Shown in pieces: positions 26,848 through 35,475 of a DNA stretch of 38,176 nucleotides. This DNA is from Vreelandella aquamarina (GTDB lineage: Bacteria; Pseudomonadota; Gammaproteobacteria; Pseudomonadales; Halomonadaceae). Where the stretch lies: positions 1-38,176 of the forward strand of contig NZ_FODB01000038.1 in assembly GCF_900110265.1 (NCBI RefSeq). The letters are read 5' to 3'. How positions within the stretch are numbered: position 1 is the stretch's first letter; the number at the start of each line of letters is the position of its first letter. The notes under the pieces were generated by a model, which saw only the letters and a program-made list of their open reading frames with translations, was not told the origin of the DNA and did not search any database. The position numbers and the translations under genes are program-made.

Positions 26848-29202
26848 ATGGATGTCAAACAACGCATTACTGCACGCTTGGCCGAAGAGCTAAGCGTCCG
26901 GCCTGAACAAGTCGCCGCAACGGTAGAGCTTCTGGATGGTGGCGCTACCGTTCCTTTTATTGCCCGTTACCGTAAAGAAGTCACTGGCGCGCTGGATGAT
27001 ACGCAGCTTCGCCAGTTGGACGAACGCCTGCGCTACCTGCGCGAGCTTGAAGAGCGTCGTGAAGCGGTACTGGCCGCCATCGATGAGCAGGGTAAGTTAG
27101 ACCCCGCACTCAAAGCGACCATTCAAGCCGCCGATACCAAGCAGCGTTTGGAAGATTTATACCTCCCCTTCAAGAAAAAGCGCCGCACTAAAGCCCAAAT
27201 TGCCCGTGAAGCCGGGTTAGAGCCGCTGGCGGATGCGCTGTTAGCGAATCCAACGCTTGACCCCGAAAGCGAAGCCGCTCAATACCTGCGCGAAGCCGAA
27301 GGGGATATCCCCGCCATTGAAGATGCCAAGGCGGCGCTGGATGGTGCCAAGCAGATTCTGATGGAGCGCTTTGCCGAAGACCCCGAGCTGATTGGTCAAC
27401 TGCGGGAGCGGCTATGGCAAGAGGGCGAGCTCAGTGCGCGCGTGCTGGATGGCAAACAGCAGGAGGGCGCGAAGTTCTCCGACTACTTCGAGCACGACGA
27501 AAAGCTGGCGAAAGTGCCCTCGCACCGGGCGTTGGCCATGTTCCGTGGCCGCAACGAAGGCATCTTAAGCCTAGCGATCCGTTTGCCGGGCGAAGACGAC
27601 GCACCCATTCATCCCGCCCAAGTGGCGATTGCCAAGCAAGTAGGCATTAGTGATGAGGGACGCGCGGCGGATAAATGGTTAAGCGAAGTAGTTCGCTGGA
27701 CCTGGCGCGTGAAGCTTTACACCGCGTTGGAAACCGAACTACTGGGCCGCCTGCGTGAACACGCCGAGCAGACCGCCATCGACGTATTTGCCGCCAACCT
27801 GAAAGACCTACTACTGGCAGCGCCTGCCGGGCAGAAAGTCACGTTGGCATTAGACCCCGGCCTGCGCACCGGCTGTAAAGTAGCGGTGATCGACGCCACC
27901 GGTCAGTTTATTGACCAAGCAACGATCTACCCCCATGCGCCGCAAAACCACTGGGATGAATCCCTTAACGTGCTGGCCAAGCTAGTAAAACAGCACGGTG
28001 TGGAGCTGATCGCGGTAGGTAACGGCACCGCCAGCCGCGAAACCGACAAGCTCGCGGGCGAGCTAGTAAAAGCGCTGGCCCCAGCCCATCGGCTGAGCAA
28101 GGTAATGGTATCCGAGGCGGGCGCATCGGTGTATTCGGCATCCGAGTACGCCGCGCGCGAACTCCCGGATCTCGACGTGACGATTCGCGGCGCTGTCTCG
28201 ATTGCCCGCCGCTTGCAAGACCCCTTGGCCGAGCTGGTGAAGATCGAGCCCAAATCCATTGGTGTGGGCCAGTATCAGCACGATGTTTCCCAAGTGCAGC
28301 TCTCTCGCAGCTTGGAAGCCGTGATTGAGGACTGTGTTAACGCCGTGGGCGTGGATCTCAATACCGCGTCCAGCGCGCTGCTTTCCCGTGTGGCAGGCCT
28401 AAGCGCCGCTATTGCCGAAAATATCGTCGCTCAGCGCAATCTGCAGGGGGCATTCAAGAGCCGTAAAGAGCTGCTTGAAGTGAGCCGCCTTGGCCCGAAA
28501 ACCTTCGAGCAGTGCGCAGGCTTTTTGCGTATTAGCAATGCTGAGAACCCGCTGGATGCCAGTGCCGTTCACCCCGAGGCGTATACGCTAGTGGAGCGCA
28601 TCGCCAAGCAGAATAGCCGTGATGTGAAAGGTTTGATTGGCGACAGCACGACCCTGAAAGCACTCAAGCCCGCCGACTTCGCCGACGAGCGTTTTGGTGT
28701 GCCCACCGTGAGCGACATCCTCAAAGAGCTGGATAAGCCCGGCCGCGACCCGCGCCCAGAGTTCAAAGCCGCTGAATTCCGAGAGGGCGTCGAAACCCTC
28801 AAAGACCTAAAGCTCGGCATGGTGCTGGAAGGCACCGTCACCAACGTGACCCACTTCGGGGCGTTTGTGGATATCGGCGTTCACCAAGACGGCCTCGTGC
28901 ATATCTCGGCGCTTTCCGACCGCTTTATTGATGATCCGCGTAGCGTTGTTAAGGCGGGCGATATCGTCACGGTGAAAGTGATGAGCGTGGATATTCCGCG
29001 TAAACGGGTAGGGCTATCCATGCGTTTGGGTGACGAGCCGGAACAGCCCGAAGCACCAGGCAGTACTGCCTCGGCAGCGCCGCGCAAACCCACTCGCAGC
29101 AGCCGCCAAGGCGGGCAGCGCCAGGGCAATCAGCAGAGCGAACCCCCTGCTGCGATGGGTGCGCTTGGGGCTGCGCTGATGAAAGCCAAGCGGGGCAAAT
29201 AG
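26848..29202 (+). CDS. tex: Tex family RNA-binding transcription/RNA-turnover protein
   Basis: A 784-residue Tex protein. Domains in order: N-terminal helical region (VPFIARYRKEVTGALDD, about 30-50), YqgF/RNase H-like domain (ALDPGLRTGCKVAVID, near 335), helix-hairpin-helix pair (about 500-560; LNTASSALLSRVAGLS and RKELLEVSRLGPKTFEQCAGF) and the C-terminal S1 RNA-binding domain (about 651-728; GTVTNVTHFGAFVDIGVHQDGLVH). A low-complexity basic tail follows. The start at 26848 is the first ATG; the in-frame TTG three codons earlier is an alternative, and neither has a strong ribosome-binding site. The length is typical. Confidence 0.95.
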   Translation: MDVKQRITARLAEELSVRPEQVAATVELLDGGATVPFIARYRKEVTGALDDTQLRQLDERLRYLRELEERREAVLAAIDEQGKLDPALKATIQAADTKQRLEDLYLPFKKKRRTKAQIAREAGLEPLADALLANPTLDPESEAAQYLREAEGDIPAIEDAKAALDGAKQILMERFAEDPELIGQLRERLWQEGELSARVLDGKQQEGAKFSDYFEHDEKLAKVPSHRALAMFRGRNEGILSLAIRLPGEDDAPIHPAQVAIAKQVGISDEGRAADKWLSEVVRWTWRVKLYTALETELLGRLREHAEQTAIDVFAANLKDLLLAAPAGQKVTLALDPGLRTGCKVAVIDATGQFIDQATIYPHAPQNHWDESLNVLAKLVKQHGVELIAVGNGTASRETDKLAGELVKALAPAHRLSKVMVSEAGASVYSASEYAARELPDLDVTIRGAVSIARRLQDPLAELVKIEPKSIGVGQYQHDVSQVQLSRSLEAVIEDCVNAVGVDLNTASSALLSRVAGLSAAIAENIVAQRNLQGAFKSRKELLEVSRLGPKTFEQCAGFLRISNAENPLDASAVHPEAYTLVERIAKQNSRDVKGLIGDSTTLKALKPADFADERFGVPTVSDILKELDKPGRDPRPEFKAAEFREGVETLKDLKLGMVLEGTVTNVTHFGAFVDIGVHQDGLVHISALSDRFIDDPRSVVKAGDIVTVKVMSVDIPRKRVGLSMRLGDEPEQPEAPGSTASAAPRKPTRSSRQGGQRQGNQQSEPPAAMGALGAALMKAKRGK

Positions 29203-29220
29203 TCGCGCGTCTTGAATATT

Positions 29221-29320
29221 TAACCATTGTCGCCATATCCTGCTCTCTATTCTCGATTAGAAAGCAGGGTAATGGTTATGGCGATGCCAGCTGACTTCAA
29301 CAAAGCCTGCTTAATGCAGG
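29221..29320 (+). promoter_or_regulatory. gshA leader with competing inverted repeats
   Basis: TAACCATT (29221-29228) pairs with AATGGTTA (29271-29278). TCGCCATA (29230-29237) pairs with TATGGCGA (29277-29284). CCTGCT (29239-29244) pairs with AGCAGG (29263-29268). The first two stems cross each other and share bases 29277-29278, so they cannot both form fully. A separate hairpin CCTGC-TTAAT-GCAGG lies near 29305-29320, shortly before the gshA ribosome-binding site. Confidence 0.5.
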
Positions 29321-29344
29321 TCTTACTAACAAGGAGTGTTCACC

Positions 29345-30985
29345 TTGTCTGAACCTCTCACTGTGCCATCTTCGCTCACCGCCCAGGTAGAGCGGCTGCT
29401 GCCAAGCGCGCGACTTGGGCGCTTAGGGCGCTTGCGTCGCGGGCTAGAGAAAGAGGGTCTGCGTGTTGATGCCAACGGCCATATTGCCCAAACGGCTCAT
29501 CCGCAGGCGCTGGGGTCAAAACTGACTCATCCGCACATCACCACCGATTACTCAGAGGCGCTACTGGAGTACATCACTCCGGTGTACTCCGAGCCTAAAG
29601 AGGCGCTGGCGTTTTTATCTGATCTGCACACCTTTACCTATCACCACTTGGAAAACGAGTGGATCTGGCCGGGCAGCATGCCCTCGCGGCTTTCAGGTAA
29701 CGATAGTGTGCCCATTGCGGATTACGGCAGCTCTAACGTCGGTACCATGAAGCATGTCTACCGTAAGGGTTTAGACGTACGCTATGGCCGTATTATGCAG
29801 GCCATCGCGGGCGTGCATTACAACGTGTCGCTGCCGGACGATATGTGGCACGCGCTGCGGGAAATGGAAAAAGCCACCAACATCCCGTTTAACGATTACC
29901 GCTCGACCCGCTACTTCGGGATGATTCGCCACTTCCGCCGCCATAGTTGGTTGCTGCTCTACTTGTTTGGCGCGTCTCCTGCGATAGACAAAAGCTTCCT
30001 GCCGAATGGCCAAGTGCCGGATAAGCTACAGCCGCTCAGCGACGATACCTATTACGCGCCTTATGCCACTACACTGCGTATGTCGGATCTTGGCTATCAG
30101 AACAAAGTGCAGTCGCAGCTTAAAATTTGCTTCAATTCGCTGTCGAACTACGTCAACACGCTGCGCCATGCCATTTCCACCCCCTGGCCGGACTACGAAG
30201 CGCTGGGCGTGAGAAACGGCGACGAGTGGCAGCAGCTTAACGCCAATATCCTGCAGATCGAAAACGAGTACTACAGCGATATTCGGCCCAAGCGCGTAGC
30301 CAAGCACAACGAAACGCCAAGCCAGGCGTTGGAGGCCCGGGGCGTCGAATACATCGAAGTGCGCTGCCTGGATCTCAATCCGTTCGATCCGTTGGGCGTC
30401 ACGGAATCCCAGATGCGCTTTGTCGACACCTTCCTGATGTGGTGCCTACTCAGCGACAGCCCCTGGATTTCCGATGAGGAGTGTGACCGCCTAGACGATA
30501 ATCGTCGGCTGGTCGTAGAGCGCGGCCGCGACCCGGAACTGCGCCTAACTCGCAATGGGGAATCGGTCACGCTGCCTGCTTGGGGCGAGCAAATTTTTGC
30601 TGAAATGGCTGAGGTGGCACGCTTGCTGGATGCTGTCGAGGAGGGGGAGCCCCATGCAGCAGCGCTTGAAGCCCTTGCACCACGCTTGAAAGATCCTTCG
30701 TTGACCCCCTCGGCGCAAATGCTGGCGCGCTTGCAAGAGGGCAATGGATCACTAAGCGACACGCTACTGAGCATGGCGCAGGCCCAAGCCGATAAGCTAA
30801 AAGCCACGCCGATGCTGCGTTCCCGCGAAGCGCTACTCGCTCAACTGATCGACACCTCTCACCAGCAGCAGCGGGATATTGAGGAGGCCGACCAAGAGAG
30901 CTTTAGCGAGTTCCTAGAGAGTTATTTCACCAAAGCGCGAGAGTCTCGGGCGCTTTCTGCACTGCCACCCGAGGATGCGCAATGA
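29345..30985 (+). CDS. gshA: Glutamate-cysteine ligase (gammaproteobacterial type)
   Basis: A 546-residue enzyme that makes gamma-glutamylcysteine, the first step of glutathione synthesis. Family motifs: RGLEKEGLRV near the N-terminus, THPHITTDYSEALLEYITP, SMPSRLSG, and YIEVRCLDLNPFDPLGV. The start was set at a TTG at 29345 because the ribosome-binding site AAGGAG (29331-29336) sits eight bases before it; a GTG at 29336 overlaps that site and is unlikely. A TTG start implies reduced initiation. It overlaps dsbB by ATGA, coupling glutathione synthesis and periplasmic disulfide formation in one transcript. Confidence 0.93.
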   Translation: MSEPLTVPSSLTAQVERLLPSARLGRLGRLRRGLEKEGLRVDANGHIAQTAHPQALGSKLTHPHITTDYSEALLEYITPVYSEPKEALAFLSDLHTFTYHHLENEWIWPGSMPSRLSGNDSVPIADYGSSNVGTMKHVYRKGLDVRYGRIMQAIAGVHYNVSLPDDMWHALREMEKATNIPFNDYRSTRYFGMIRHFRRHSWLLLYLFGASPAIDKSFLPNGQVPDKLQPLSDDTYYAPYATTLRMSDLGYQNKVQSQLKICFNSLSNYVNTLRHAISTPWPDYEALGVRNGDEWQQLNANILQIENEYYSDIRPKRVAKHNETPSQALEARGVEYIEVRCLDLNPFDPLGVTESQMRFVDTFLMWCLLSDSPWISDEECDRLDDNRRLVVERGRDPELRLTRNGESVTLPAWGEQIFAEMAEVARLLDAVEEGEPHAAALEALAPRLKDPSLTPSAQMLARLQEGNGSLSDTLLSMAQAQADKLKATPMLRSREALLAQLIDTSHQQQRDIEEADQESFSEFLESYFTKARESRALSALPPEDAQ

Positions 30986-31482
30986 CATCATCAGCCATTC
31001 GTCCGACGGCACTCGCCGGTGTCGCGTTTTGCGTTCTGATGATGGCCGTAGCGCTGAGCCTTGAGCATATTGTGGGCTTAGAGCCCTGCCCGCTATGTAT
31101 TTTTCAGCGAGTAGCGGTTATCGCCGCCGGGCTAGTGCTAGCTGTGGCAGCCATTCACAACCCTAAAGGGGGCGTGGGTAGAGGCATTTATGGCCTGTTA
31201 GGGTTAGCTGCCGTGGGCACCGGTGCCTTTATCGCCGGGCGTCATGTATGGCTGCAGGGCTTACCAGCAGATGAGGTGCCTAGCTGTGGCCCAGGGCTGG
31301 ATTACATGATGGATATCCTGCCTATGCAGGAAGTCGTCGCCATGGTGCTTACCGGCTCTGGGGAGTGCGCTGAGATCGACTTCATGCTGTTGGGGCTGTC
31401 ACTGCCTGCCTGGACGCTGATCGGTTTTTTGGTGCTGGCCCTGGCGCCGCTGCGTATGCTGTGGCTAGCCATCAAGCGCTAG
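30982..31482 (+). CDS. dsbB: Disulfide bond formation protein DsbB
   Basis: A 166-residue inner-membrane protein with four hydrophobic segments that reoxidises DsbA and passes electrons to quinone. The first redox pair is CPLC (C36, C39), and the second pair in the periplasmic loop is C102 and C129. It starts inside the final codons of gshA. No dsbA is in the window. The other Dsb genes (dsbG and its partner) lie at the far end of the segment. Confidence 0.95.
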   Translation: MTSSAIRPTALAGVAFCVLMMAVALSLEHIVGLEPCPLCIFQRVAVIAAGLVLAVAAIHNPKGGVGRGIYGLLGLAAVGTGAFIAGRHVWLQGLPADEVPSCGPGLDYMMDILPMQEVVAMVLTGSGECAEIDFMLLGLSLPAWTLIGFLVLALAPLRMLWLAIKR

Positions 31483-31489
31483 CCTAGTC

Positions 31490-31522
31490 GTTAGGCAGCC
31501 GATCTATCGACGGCTGTCTAAC
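31490..31522. other. 12-bp stem hairpin after dsbB
   Basis: GTTAGGCAGCCG pairs with CGGCTGTCTAAC (one G-U pair in RNA) around a 9-base loop. It lies 7 bp after the dsbB stop. There is no T-run behind it, so it is not a typical intrinsic terminator. It may end or stabilise the gshA-dsbB transcript or serve as a regulator site just upstream of the next promoter. Confidence 0.55.
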
Positions 31523-31529
31523 GCAAGCG

Positions 31530-31558
31530 TTGACTATCGAAGACGTACTCTCCAGTAT
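31530..31558 (+). promoter_or_regulatory. Possible sigma70 promoter for rsd/algQ
   Basis: TTGACT (31530-31535) and CAGTAT (31553-31558) are separated by 17 bp and lie about 90 bp before the rsd start. The -35 box is good and the -10 box is weak. Confidence 0.4.
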
Positions 31559-31649
31559 CAAGGAAATCATTCCCGCCAGGATTGACAGAGGCAGAAGGAA
31601 AAGCGAGTCTAGCCCTGTTCAAGGCGGCTATCTGCAAGGAGAAAGCCCC

Positions 31650-32138
31650 ATGCTCGAAGATTGCAAAAATGCCCTGGAGCGCTGGGGAGGCGTACACAGC
31701 TTAATTGATCGCTGGCTTGATCAGCGTCGCGCGCTACTCGTGAGCTTTATTGAACTAAAAGAAGCCTGCGATGCGGAGCTGGAAGCCGTGAGCAAAGCGC
31801 GCATTGATACCTTCAGCGAACTGCTGATGGACTATATCAGTGCTGGGCACTTTGAGATTTACCCGCAGCTTGCGGAAGAAGCGAAAGCTTTTAATGACGA
31901 AAGCGCGCTTCACATTGCCGCACAACTGCTAGAGCGCCTGGAAATGTCTACTGCCATGGTGCTGGAGTTTGATGAAGACTTCGTATCCCCGGTGCGCTGC
32001 CAACAAAACCTAGCGCGGTTACCCGCTTGGATTGACCGTCTCGCCAAAGGGCTCACCGAACGCTTCGCCCTGGAGGAACAGCTCATCGCACGCCTCCATG
32101 CAGCCCACAGCCCCCAGCAGATCAAATCTCCCGCTTAA
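31650..32138 (+). CDS. rsd: Rsd/AlgQ family anti-sigma70 regulator
   Basis: A 162-residue helical protein of the Rsd/AlgQ family, which binds the housekeeping sigma factor and frees RNA polymerase for alternative sigma factors. The pattern ALERWGGVHSLIDRWLDQRRALLVSF is characteristic. The start at 31650 has AAGGAG; the frame stays open upstream, but that part spans the promoter and lacks a start with such support. In Pseudomonas, algQ lies next to disulfide-related genes, as here with dsbB. Whether this copy acts like Rsd or AlgQ cannot be told from sequence. Confidence 0.9.
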   Translation: MLEDCKNALERWGGVHSLIDRWLDQRRALLVSFIELKEACDAELEAVSKARIDTFSELLMDYISAGHFEIYPQLAEEAKAFNDESALHIAAQLLERLEMSTAMVLEFDEDFVSPVRCQQNLARLPAWIDRLAKGLTERFALEEQLIARLHAAHSPQQIKSPA

Positions 32139-32150
32139 TGCCGCGCCCCT

Positions 32151-32220
32151 GTAGCGCGGCGTAACGAAAGAGCGAGAGCAACGAGCGAAAGAGGCACCCG
32201 CGGAGGCGGCGCCAGCCGCC
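32151..32220 (-). repeat. Dispersed repeat A, inverted copy
   Basis: This is the reverse-complement copy of the element at 19659-19729: GTAGCGCGGCGTAACG, then GAGCAACGAGCGAAAGAGGC, then a GGCGGCGCCAGCCGCC palindrome. It begins 13 bp after the rsd stop codon, between the convergent rsd and efflux permease genes. Confidence 0.75.
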
Positions 32221-32306
32221 CCGGTAACGCCACCGAACCCAGCACGCTTCCGTACGATAAAACGCCACCACCACCCCCGGCGCCCCCATCGGCAACGCTC
32301 TGCGCG

Positions 32307-32342
32307 TTGCTTCGCGGGTGCGCTCCGCTTACGCCGCGCTAC
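32307..32342 (-). repeat. Dispersed repeat B, inverted copy
   Basis: GTTGCTTCGCGGGTGCGCTC followed by CGCTTACGCCGCGCTAC is the reverse complement of 19760-19796. Together with the A copy about 90 bp away it fills most of the 259-bp gap between rsd and the permease gene. Relative to the first locus, the order of A and B is not simply inverted, so the two elements move or amplify separately. Confidence 0.65.
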
Positions 32343-32397
32343 GGGTGCGGCGCCAACGATGCAAATGGGGTTGCCCGTAGCGGGGTGGGGCGCGTTT

Positions 32398-35300
32398 TCA
32401 ACCGAGATCTTTCTCCCGCCGTAAGCGGCCGCCAATCACCAGCATGCAGGGGGTGAGCAGCAGGGTGAGGAAGGTGGCGAACGTCAACCCACCGGCAATC
32501 GCGCTGGACATTTGTGTCCACCACTGGGCAGACGGGGCGTTGAAACCTAATGCCGGGGCAAACAAATTGACGTTGACGCCCAACACCATCGGCATCAACC
32601 CCAGTACGGTCGTAATCGCGGTGAGTAGCACCGGGCGCAGGCGTAAACAGCCTGCTTCCAAGGCCGCTTGAGCGGGGGGCATGCCCTCGGCGCGCAGCTC
32701 GTTATAGGTATCGATCAAGACGATATTGTTGTTCACCACGATCCCTGCCAGCGCGATCACCCCCATGCCTACCATCACAATGCCGAACGCTTGGCCGGTG
32801 ATGAGTAGTCCCATCAATACCCCTGCCGTTGAGAACACAATCGCCGACAGTACCAGCGCGGCTTGGTAGTAGCTATTGAACTGCGTCACCAGAATCAGTG
32901 CCATCAAGCCAATCGCAACCAAGAAAGCGCTGACCAGAAACTGCATCGACTCCTGCTGATCCTCTTGCTCACCGGCGACGTTAACCATCAAACCGTCGGG
33001 CAGTTGGCCTTGGCCAGCGTCCAATAGAGCGCGCAGCCGCTCATCGGCCAAGAATTCTGGAGCTAAGTCGGCTTCCACCGTAATAGCACGGCGGCCATCG
33101 ATGCGGTTAAGCGTGCCCACTTTTGGTGCAGGAGTAATCTCCACAAAGTGCGAAATAGGCACCTGCCCGCGAGGGGTATTAATCGTCAAACGCTCAAGCT
33201 GGTTCAATGTGCGCCAGTTCTCCGGCAGTCGCACCCGAATATCCACTTCATCGTTCACCGTGGGCGGACGATAAGAGGCGATCTGAAGCCCGGTGGTGAG
33301 CAGTTGAACGGCACTGCCGATGGTGGTGATATCGGTTCCCATACGGGCAGCGGCTTCGCGATCCACATGCACCTGCCACTCGACGCCCGGCAGGCTGCGG
33401 TTATCCTGAATATCGGTAAAGCCGCCAAGGTTGCGCATCATCGCCGTGATTTGATCAACCCCTGCATCGGCAATGTCCGGGTCGGTAGCACTCACCTCCA
33501 GCACAATCGGCTTGCCGCCGCCGGGGCCCATCTCCTGCTCTTGAAACTCCAGGGTAATGCCTGGGATATCCTGGGTGCGCTCAGCCATATCCGCCAGAAT
33601 GGTGCGAGCAGGACGGCGCTGATACCAGTCGATAAACTGGAACTGAAGCATGCCAATTACATCACTACCCATTTGCTGGTCGGGCACAGCGTAAGAGCGG
33701 GCGTAGAGCGCCTCCACTTCCCCCATACCACCCAAGCGCTGCTCCACGCGCTGCAATATCGCGTCAGTTTCTTCCGCCGAAAAATCGCCACGGGCGCGTA
33801 CTAGTACCTGGGCGCTGTCCGGCTCGACACTGGGAAAAAAGTCTACGCCATGGTTAAAGCGTGCATAGCCGGTGTACAGCAGTGCAATGAGCAGTACGGC
33901 AAATAGCAGTACCCAGGCTGGGTGCTGCAGGAGACGGCTCAGTATCCGACGGTAACCGCGGCCTAGCGCCGTGCTTTCGTCTATCGGCCCGTAGCCGCTA
34001 GCGTGCGAAGTGCGGGTGAACAACCGGCCCAGCGTAGGCAAGAACACCAGCGCCATGGCCAGCGAGGCCAGCAAGCATAGAATCACCGTGGCGGGCAGGT
34101 ACTTCATAAATTGGCCCACCACGCCCGGCCAAAACAGCAGCGGGATGAACACGGCGAGTGTCGTTGCCGTAGAGGCGATGACCGGCCAGCTCATGCGTGA
34201 GGCGGCATCGAGCCACGCTTGATGCGGCGCTTGGCCGTCGTGCAGATGCCGGTCGGCCAACTCGCTGACGACGATAGCCCCATCCACGAGCATGCCCGCG
34301 ACCAAAATCAGTGCAAACAGCACGACAATATTGAGCGTAAATCCAAACGCCCACACCAGCAGAATGCCGGTGAGGAACGCTCCTGGAATGGTCAGCCCTA
34401 CCAGCAGTGCCATCCGCCAGCCCATCACGGCCACCACTACGATGAGTACCAGCACAACGGCGGTTAACACGTTATTCAGCAGCTCCGAGAGCATGTTCTG
34501 CACGGTAACCGACTCATCCAGAATAGTGGTTATCCGTAGCTGTTCGGGCAGCAGGTCTTCCGCGAGTGCCAACTGCTCTCGCACTGCTTCAATGGTCGCG
34601 ATGATGTTGGCCCCAGCGCGTTTGGAGATTTCCAGCACCACGGCGGGCTGGCCATCAATACGGGCAAATCCTTCGGCCTCTTTGTAGGTGGGGTGAATCC
34701 AGGCCACATCGCCAAAGGTGACCACTTGATCTCCTTCTACTTTCACCGGCATGTTCATCACGTCGTTTAACGACTCAATAATGCCGGGAACCTTTAACGC
34801 TAAACGCCCCGCGCCCGTATCCAGACTGCCTGCGGCGACCAAGCGGTTATTGCGTGATATCTGATTGAACAGGGTGTCGAAATCAACGCCGTAGCTCTCC
34901 AGCACCAGCGGGTCGACGACGATCTCCAACAGGTCCTCCCGTTCGCCAGCAATCTCTACCTCGAGCACATCGGCGATGCCTTCGATTTCCTCTTTCAAGC
35001 GCCGGGCAATCGTCATCCGCTCCCGGGTATCCAGATCGCCGGAGAGGCCGATACTCAGAACGGGAAACTCGGAGACGTTAACTTCCATCACCCGTGGCTC
35101 TTCCGCTTCATCGGGCAGGCTGCTGCGGGCAATATCGACGCGCTCGCGCACATCGGCCAGCGCGGTGTCTGGGTCAAAACCAGGGTCGAACTCAAGCGTC
35201 ACCGAACCGTGCCCTTCACTGGACTGAGCGGTGAATTTACGCAGCCCCTCGATGCCACGCAGCTCCTGCTCCATGGGGCGGACCAGTAGACGCTCGCCAT

Positions 35301-35475
35301 CTTCGGGGCTGACGCCCTCCAGCGCGAGAGATACGTAGATAATCGGGATCGTCACGTCGGGGTTGGCTTCTTTGGGAATCGCCTGCCATGCGGCCGTGCC
35401 CGCCAGTAGCAGCCCTACCAGTAGCAGCAGTGTGGTACGGGTATGGGTGAGGGCGGCATTAATTAACTGGCGCAT
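32398..35475 (-). CDS. RND-family efflux transporter permease
   Basis: A 1025-residue inner-membrane proton-driven pump with the usual 12 membrane segments and two large periplasmic loops (after segments 1 and 7). The segment-4 aspartate needed for proton relay is seen in AGMLVDGAIVVSELADRH (about D398). NNNIVLIDTYNELRAEG and the C-terminal LGLMPMVLG block are typical of the AcrB/MexB-like superfamily. The shorter, less AcrB-like porter region suggests one of the poorly characterised gammaproteobacterial RND groups, so substrates cannot be stated. The ATG at 35475 has GGAAGG five bases upstream; the GTG two codons earlier is less well placed. It overlaps the fusion-protein gene by 17 bp. No outer-membrane factor or regulator gene is adjacent. 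Confidence 0.92.
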   Translation of the reverse strand: MRQLINAALTHTRTTLLLLVGLLLAGTAAWQAIPKEANPDVTIPIIYVSLALEGVSPEDGERLLVRPMEQELRGIEGLRKFTAQSSEGHGSVTLEFDPGFDPDTALADVRERVDIARSSLPDEAEEPRVMEVNVSEFPVLSIGLSGDLDTRERMTIARRLKEEIEGIADVLEVEIAGEREDLLEIVVDPLVLESYGVDFDTLFNQISRNNRLVAAGSLDTGAGRLALKVPGIIESLNDVMNMPVKVEGDQVVTFGDVAWIHPTYKEAEGFARIDGQPAVVLEISKRAGANIIATIEAVREQLALAEDLLPEQLRITTILDESVTVQNMLSELLNNVLTAVVLVLIVVVAVMGWRMALLVGLTIPGAFLTGILLVWAFGFTLNIVVLFALILVAGMLVDGAIVVSELADRHLHDGQAPHQAWLDAASRMSWPVIASTATTLAVFIPLLFWPGVVGQFMKYLPATVILCLLASLAMALVFLPTLGRLFTRTSHASGYGPIDESTALGRGYRRILSRLLQHPAWVLLFAVLLIALLYTGYARFNHGVDFFPSVEPDSAQVLVRARGDFSAEETDAILQRVEQRLGGMGEVEALYARSYAVPDQQMGSDVIGMLQFQFIDWYQRRPARTILADMAERTQDIPGITLEFQEQEMGPGGGKPIVLEVSATDPDIADAGVDQITAMMRNLGGFTDIQDNRSLPGVEWQVHVDREAAARMGTDITTIGSAVQLLTTGLQIASYRPPTVNDEVDIRVRLPENWRTLNQLERLTINTPRGQVPISHFVEITPAPKVGTLNRIDGRRAITVEADLAPEFLADERLRALLDAGQGQLPDGLMVNVAGEQEDQQESMQFLVSAFLVAIGLMALILVTQFNSYYQAALVLSAIVFSTAGVLMGLLITGQAFGIVMVGMGVIALAGIVVNNNIVLIDTYNELRAEGMPPAQAALEAGCLRLRPVLLTAITTVLGLMPMVLGVNVNLFAPALGFNAPSAQWWTQMSSAIAGGLTFATFLTLLLTPCMLVIGGRLRREKDLG

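Noticed and set aside
31490..31522. Intrinsic terminator after dsbB
   Set aside because: The stem is strong, but no T-run follows, so it is recorded only as a hairpin.
33148..33804. 218-residue plus-strand open frame within the efflux permease gene
   Set aside because: The permease reading is unmistakable over the whole stretch; the opposite frame has no motif or ribosome-binding site of note.
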